This document shows, one piece after another, positions 60,574-64,000 of a stretch of 64,000 nucleotides of DNA. The notes below the pieces were generated by a model. The model ran no database searches. It had not been told where the DNA came from and was given only the letters and a program-made list of their open reading frames with translations. Both the position numbers and the translations under genes were made by a program. Every line of letters starts with the position of its first letter. The first letter of the stretch is position 1. The stretch comes from Aquimarina macrocephali JAMB N27. Its GTDB lineage: Bacteria; Bacteroidota; Bacteroidia; Flavobacteriales; Flavobacteriaceae. The stretch spans positions 124,001 to 188,000 of the forward strand of contig NZ_JACA01000001.1 in NCBI RefSeq assembly GCF_000520995.1, read 5' to 3'.

Positions 60574-61227
60574 ATGGAATTTATTTTACGAGAAATAACA
60601 TCAACAAATTGGCTTACTATCATAATCACAGTATGCCTAATGCTACTAGCTGCGGCCAAAGGGGTGAATATGCTTCGCTTTACCGATTTCATGATGCTTT
60701 TTAGTAATAGCAAATATATTATATCATATCAAAAGCTAAATAAGCTTTCTTCTTTATTTAATGCAATTTTACTATTATTTCAGATCGTTTCGGTATCTCT
60801 GTTTCTATATCTATGTTTTGGTGTATTCGAATGGCAAGTTGTACCCAATCAAATCACATTGTATTTTAAGATTGCAATCATATATACTGTTATCGTTATT
60901 TGTAAATTACTTATAGAAAAAATAGTTGCAACTATTTTTTCTATTGATTCTATAATTGATGAATATTTATTTTACAAAGTGTCGTATCGTAATTTCATGG
61001 GAGTCATACTATTACCTATTAATATTGTATTTATTTATGCATTACAACCTTCTATAATTGCATTTATAATATTGCTGATTTTACTAATTATTCTTAATAC
61101 AATCATGCTTGTTTCTTTTTATAAGAAAAACGAAAATATTATTTTGAACCACTTGTTTTATTTTATTTTGTATCTTTGCGCACTTGAAATCGCACCCTAT
61201 TTTATACTGTATAAGCTTATTAGTTAA
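60574..61227 (+). CDS. DUF4271 membrane protein
   Basis: 217 residues from ATG 60574. Seven hydrophobic segments; family features 'NWLTIIITVCLMLLAAAKGV' near the start and 'FYKVSYRNFMGVILLPINIV' in the middle. DUF4271 is found in Bacteroidota directly before hemD, as here (34 bp), so a link with haem synthesis or membrane redox proteins is possible but unproved. Confidence 0.82.
   Translation: MEFILREITSTNWLTIIITVCLMLLAAAKGVNMLRFTDFMMLFSNSKYIISYQKLNKLSSLFNAILLLFQIVSVSLFLYLCFGVFEWQVVPNQITLYFKIAIIYTVIVICKLLIEKIVATIFSIDSIIDEYLFYKVSYRNFMGVILLPINIVFIYALQPSIIAFIILLILLIILNTIMLVSFYKKNENIILNHLFYFILYLCALEIAPYFILYKLIS
61171..61178 (+). promoter_or_regulatory. Possible internal promoter for hemD within the DUF4271 gene
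   Basis: TATCTTTG, full match to TAnnTTTG, 83 bp before the hemD start, with an upstream TTG about 15 bp earlier. May let hemD be expressed separately. Confidence 0.4.
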
Positions 61228-61261
61228 TTAGTAGGATCTTTACAAAAAAGAAAGAAAATAT

Positions 61262-62008
61262 ATGAAAGTGAAGACAATTTTGGTTTCACAGCCGGAGCCC
61301 AAAGTGGAAAATTCACCTTATTTTGATTTAGAAGAAAAGGAAAAAGTAAAAATTGACTTTATCCCCTTCATTCATGTAGAGGGAGTTGACTCAAAAGAAG
61401 TAAGGTTACAAAAAGTAGATTTATCACTATATACTGCTATTATCCTTACCAGCCGTAACTCTGTTGATCATTTCTTTAGAATAGCAGATGAGATGCGTTA
61501 TAAAGTACCTGATACCCTCAAGTATTTTTGTCAAAGTGAAGCCGTAGCATATTATCTACAGAAGTACGTTGTATATCGAAAAAGAAAGATATATGTAGGA
61601 AAACGTACTTTTCAGGAGTTATCTCCTTTGATCAAGAAGTATAAAAACGAGAAGTTCTTATTACCTTCTTCAGATAAGCTAAAGCCACTAATTCCTGAAA
61701 CATTAGATACTCTAAAAGTAGAATGGAAGCAAGCTGTTTTTTACAGAACTGTGGTAAGTGATCTTTCTGGTTTAAGAGATGTGTTTTATGATATTTTGGT
61801 GTTTTTCAGTCCATCTGGGATACAGTCTTTATTTGAGAATTTTCCTGATTTCAAACAAAACGATACCAGAATTGCTGTATTTGGAAACTCAACAGTTAAA
61901 GCAGCCGAGGAGCACAATCTGATTGTTAACATTCAGGCACCGACTCCAGAAACGCCATCAATGACAATGGCACTTCAAAAATACATTAAAGAAGTAAATA
62001 AGAAATAG
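61262..62008 (+). CDS. hemD: Uroporphyrinogen-III synthase
   Basis: 248 residues. Two alternating alpha/beta lobes typical of HemD: 'TAIILTSRNSVDHFFRIAD', 'YVGKRTFQELSPLIKKY', 'FLLPSSDKL', 'ILVFFSPSGIQSLFENFP' and 'IAVFGNSTVKAAEEHNLIVN', the latter three being the conserved segments of this otherwise variable family. Closes hydroxymethylbilane to uroporphyrinogen III in haem synthesis. Downstream of DUF4271; terminated. Confidence 0.9.
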   Translation: MKVKTILVSQPEPKVENSPYFDLEEKEKVKIDFIPFIHVEGVDSKEVRLQKVDLSLYTAIILTSRNSVDHFFRIADEMRYKVPDTLKYFCQSEAVAYYLQKYVVYRKRKIYVGKRTFQELSPLIKKYKNEKFLLPSSDKLKPLIPETLDTLKVEWKQAVFYRTVVSDLSGLRDVFYDILVFFSPSGIQSLFENFPDFKQNDTRIAVFGNSTVKAAEEHNLIVNIQAPTPETPSMTMALQKYIKEVNKK

Positions 62009-62033
62009 ATAGTTTTATTTATTCTCAATGCAT

Positions 62034-62066
62034 AAAAAAAGGGATCGAATATCGATCCCTTTTTTA
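62034..62066. terminator. Bidirectional intrinsic terminator between hemD and pckA
   Basis: 8-bp stem (62041-62048 with 62052-62059) flanked by an A-run and a T-run. Serves both convergent genes. Confidence 0.9.
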
Positions 62067-62084
62067 GTATTAAAGTAAAAAATC

Positions 62085-63641
62085 TTATTCAAATTGTTTA
62101 AAATTCTTTTTGAAAGAATTTACCAGTTCTCCAGCCTTAGTGTCATAAGCATCTTTATCTGCCCATGTATTTCTTGGATTCAGAATATCCGAAGGTACAT
62201 CAGGACAAGTTTCTGGCATGCTAAGGTCAAAATAATTATCAGTAATATAGGCTACATCATTAAGCTTACCTTCTAAGGCAGCATTAATCATTGCCCGGGT
62301 ATATTTCAGTTTCATTCGGCTTCCTGTACCATATGCTCCACCAGTCCATCCTGTATTTACCAACCATACATTAGCTCCGGTTTTTTCGATCTTACTCATT
62401 AGCATATCTCCATACTCTTTAGGATGTAATGGCATAAAAGGAGCTCCAAAGCAAGCAGAAAAGCTTGGTAATGGTTCATTAACTCCCGCTTCTGTTCCTG
62501 CAACCTTAGCAGTATACCCGCTAATAAAATGATAAGAAGCTTGCTCTTTGGTTAACTTAGAAATAGGAGGTAATACACCAAAAGCATCTGCAGTAAGGAA
62601 AAAGATATTAGTTACCGTTTTACCTCTACTAGGCACCTTGATATTTTCTATGTGATCAATCGGGTAACTTACTCTTGTGTTTTGAGTAATACTGGAGTCT
62701 GTATAATCTACAACTCCATTATCATCTATAATTATATTTTCTAATAATGCTCCTTTCTTAATAGCATTATAAATTTCCGGTTCTTTTTCTGAAGAAAGGT
62801 CTATTACTTTTGCATAGCATCCTCCTTCAAAGTTAAATACTGTATCTTCTTCTGTCCAGGCATGCTCATCATCTCCTATTAGTCTTCTTTTAGGATCTGT
62901 AGATAAAGTAGTTTTACCAGTTCCTGATAATCCAAAAAACAGAGCTGTTTTACCATCTTCTCCTTCATTAGCAGAGCAGTGCATAGGTAAACAATTACGT
63001 TCTACAGGAAGAATGAAATTTAAAGCAGAGAAAATCCCTTTCTTAATCTCACCTGTATATCCGGTTCCTCCTATTAAAGCTATCTTTTTAGAAAAATTAA
63101 GGATTGCAAAATTATGCTGTCGTGTACCATCTACTTCTGGATCTGCCATAAATCCAGGTGCATTAACGATCAACCAATCAGGATCAAAAGACTCTAATTC
63201 TTTCTTTTCCGGCCTTAAAAACATGTTATATGCAAACATATTTGACCATGGATATTCATTAAGTACCCGAATATTTAATTTATACTCTGGGTCGGCACAT
63301 GCATAGCTATCACGTACAAATACTTCTTTCCCTGAAAGATAATTTGTTACTTTATCATACAATGCATCAAATGCATTTTGATCAAAAGGAATATTAATAT
63401 CTCCCCACCACACTTTATCTTGTGTGATATGATCTTTAACAATAAAACGATCCATAGGGGATCGTCCAGTAAATTCTCCTGTGTTAATTGTTAATGCACC
63501 TGATTTGGTAATTTTCCCTTGACCTTTTTGCACTACTTCTTCTTGAAGATTTTCAGAAGATAACTGGTAGCGCATTGTAGCATTTTCAATACCGTAATTC
63601 TTTAACGAAAACGTTTTCGTAGTTGGATACAGTGGTTCCAT
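62085..63641 (-). CDS. pckA: Phosphoenolpyruvate carboxykinase (ATP)
   Basis: 518 residues from ATG 63641 ('MEPLYPTTKTFSLKNYG'). The frame extends 11 codons further, but a promoter element at 63672-63679 would place the transcript start close to or inside that extension. Motifs: P-loop 'FFGLSGTGKTTLSTDP', metal site 'LIGDDEHAWTEEDTVFNFEG', and 'WLVNTGWTGGAYGTGSRM'. Catalyses oxaloacetate + ATP to PEP + CO2, the first step of gluconeogenesis. Monocistronic. Confidence 0.97.
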   Translation of the reverse strand: MEPLYPTTKTFSLKNYGIENATMRYQLSSENLQEEVVQKGQGKITKSGALTINTGEFTGRSPMDRFIVKDHITQDKVWWGDINIPFDQNAFDALYDKVTNYLSGKEVFVRDSYACADPEYKLNIRVLNEYPWSNMFAYNMFLRPEKKELESFDPDWLIVNAPGFMADPEVDGTRQHNFAILNFSKKIALIGGTGYTGEIKKGIFSALNFILPVERNCLPMHCSANEGEDGKTALFFGLSGTGKTTLSTDPKRRLIGDDEHAWTEEDTVFNFEGGCYAKVIDLSSEKEPEIYNAIKKGALLENIIIDDNGVVDYTDSSITQNTRVSYPIDHIENIKVPSRGKTVTNIFFLTADAFGVLPPISKLTKEQASYHFISGYTAKVAGTEAGVNEPLPSFSACFGAPFMPLHPKEYGDMLMSKIEKTGANVWLVNTGWTGGAYGTGSRMKLKYTRAMINAALEGKLNDVAYITDNYFDLSMPETCPDVPSDILNPRNTWADKDAYDTKAGELVNSFKKNFKQFE

Positions 63642-63671
63642 ATATAATATGTTGTGTTTGTTATGTACGTG

Positions 63672-63679
63672 CAAAATTA
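63672..63679 (-). promoter_or_regulatory. Bacteroidota -7 element for pckA
   Basis: On the minus strand TAATTTTG, a full match to TAnnTTTG, 30 bp before the chosen start. Confidence 0.6.
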
Positions 63680-63710
63680 TAAATAAAAATTACACCAACC
63701 GACAAAAAAA

Positions 63711-64000
63711 TCACTTAATCTTTACCAGTGAAATTACTAAGAAAACCCACCCTAGTATCAATAGAAGGCCTCCCAAAGGGGTAATAAAACCAATACTTGA
63801 CAGGGAAATCCCTAAAACTTCATCGATCACCAAAAGGTATATTGACCCTGAAAAAAGGGTTATTCCCCCCATGAAAAAGTAAAAAATACGCTTTCTGGTA
63901 ACTTCTTGTAAAACAGACATATTCCCCAAAATAATACAAACGATAGCGTGATACATTTGATATCGTACTCCGGTGGTAAAAGAATTAATCTGTTCTGGAT
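63711..64000 (-). CDS. DUF423-family membrane protein (5' end off the window)
   Basis: The frame stays open past the ATG at 63956 to the window edge, and the extra residues 'PEQINSFTTGVRYQMYHA' match the centre of DUF423 proteins, so the real start lies beyond 64000. At least 96 residues are present, about three quarters of the usual 125. The visible part has three hydrophobic segments and the typical 'ITLFSGSIYLL' and 'GFITPLGGLLLILGW'. Inner membrane, function unknown. Ends 69 bp upstream of pckA. Confidence 0.88.
   Translation of the reverse strand, partial: PEQINSFTTGVRYQMYHAIVCIILGNMSVLQEVTRKRIFYFFMGGITLFSGSIYLLVIDEVLGISLSSIGFITPLGGLLLILGWVFLVISLVKIK

Overview
The window is an AT-rich, gene-dense stretch of a Bacteroidota chromosome, most likely a marine member of the Flavobacteriaceae. 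Several signs support this: a type IX secretion sorting domain, TonB receptors with an N-terminal carboxypeptidase-regulatory domain, lipoproteins with acidic export signals, Bacteroidota-only families (DUF4271, DUF4296), almost no Shine-Dalgarno sequences, and repeated TAnnTTTG promoter elements. An Aquimarina-like genus is a guess from gene content. I saw no rRNA, tRNA, CRISPR array, insertion sequence or prophage.

Layout. 1-2.1 kb: a PAS histidine kinase and a response regulator/CRP-like fusion (cut by the left edge). 2.2-3.9 kb: a TerB-like gene, then cbpA-cbpM. 4-8.9 kb: a DUF3298-type lipoprotein, a thioredoxin-deoC-deoD operon, a tandem universal stress protein, an acylphosphatase broken by an in-frame stop, and a 1-Cys peroxiredoxin. 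9-12.6 kb (minus): YHS protein, then a DUF350/transglutaminase-like/LuxE-like operon, and a very small T9SS-sorted protein. 13-14.4 kb: a MATE transporter.

14.4-32.1 kb reads as a phosphate-starvation region. It has two paralogous TonB-receptor plus beta-helix-like lipoprotein pairs (minus), a small MORN-type secreted protein, a CHR-family transporter, a phosphate-porin-like protein, a PiT phosphate transporter fused to a PhoU-like domain, and a PhoB/PhoR pair. Five intergenic sites carry arrays of a TTAACAT-like unit repeated every 11 bp, the geometry of a Pho box. I infer that PhoB controls the set and that the TonB/lipoprotein pairs are an uncharacterised outer-membrane uptake system for a phosphorus compound.

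32-41.4 kb: glycosyltransferase, trmB, LysE-type exporter, alkyltransferase-like protein, a Fic protein preceded by two copies of a 30-bp repeat, an Mrp/NifU-type Fe-S pair, acyltransferase, membrane-linked AraC regulator and metallophosphoesterase. 41.4-46 kb: a decayed gene remnant and four consecutive secreted proteins of unknown function. 46-49.1 kb: an Mla-like lipid transport operon. 49.1-53 kb (minus): a MacB/LolCD-like ABC export operon. 53-64 kb: HPF, an astacin-type lipoprotein protease, tyrS, a 59-residue candidate RiPP precursor, an epimerase, a DUF4296/pyrC/glycosyltransferase operon, DUF4271-hemD, pckA and a DUF423 gene cut by the right edge.

The best leads for something undescribed are the Pho-linked TonB/beta-helix pairs, the four-gene secreted cluster at 42.2-45.9 kb, the orphan RiPP-like peptide at 56.6 kb, and the repeat-controlled Fic gene.
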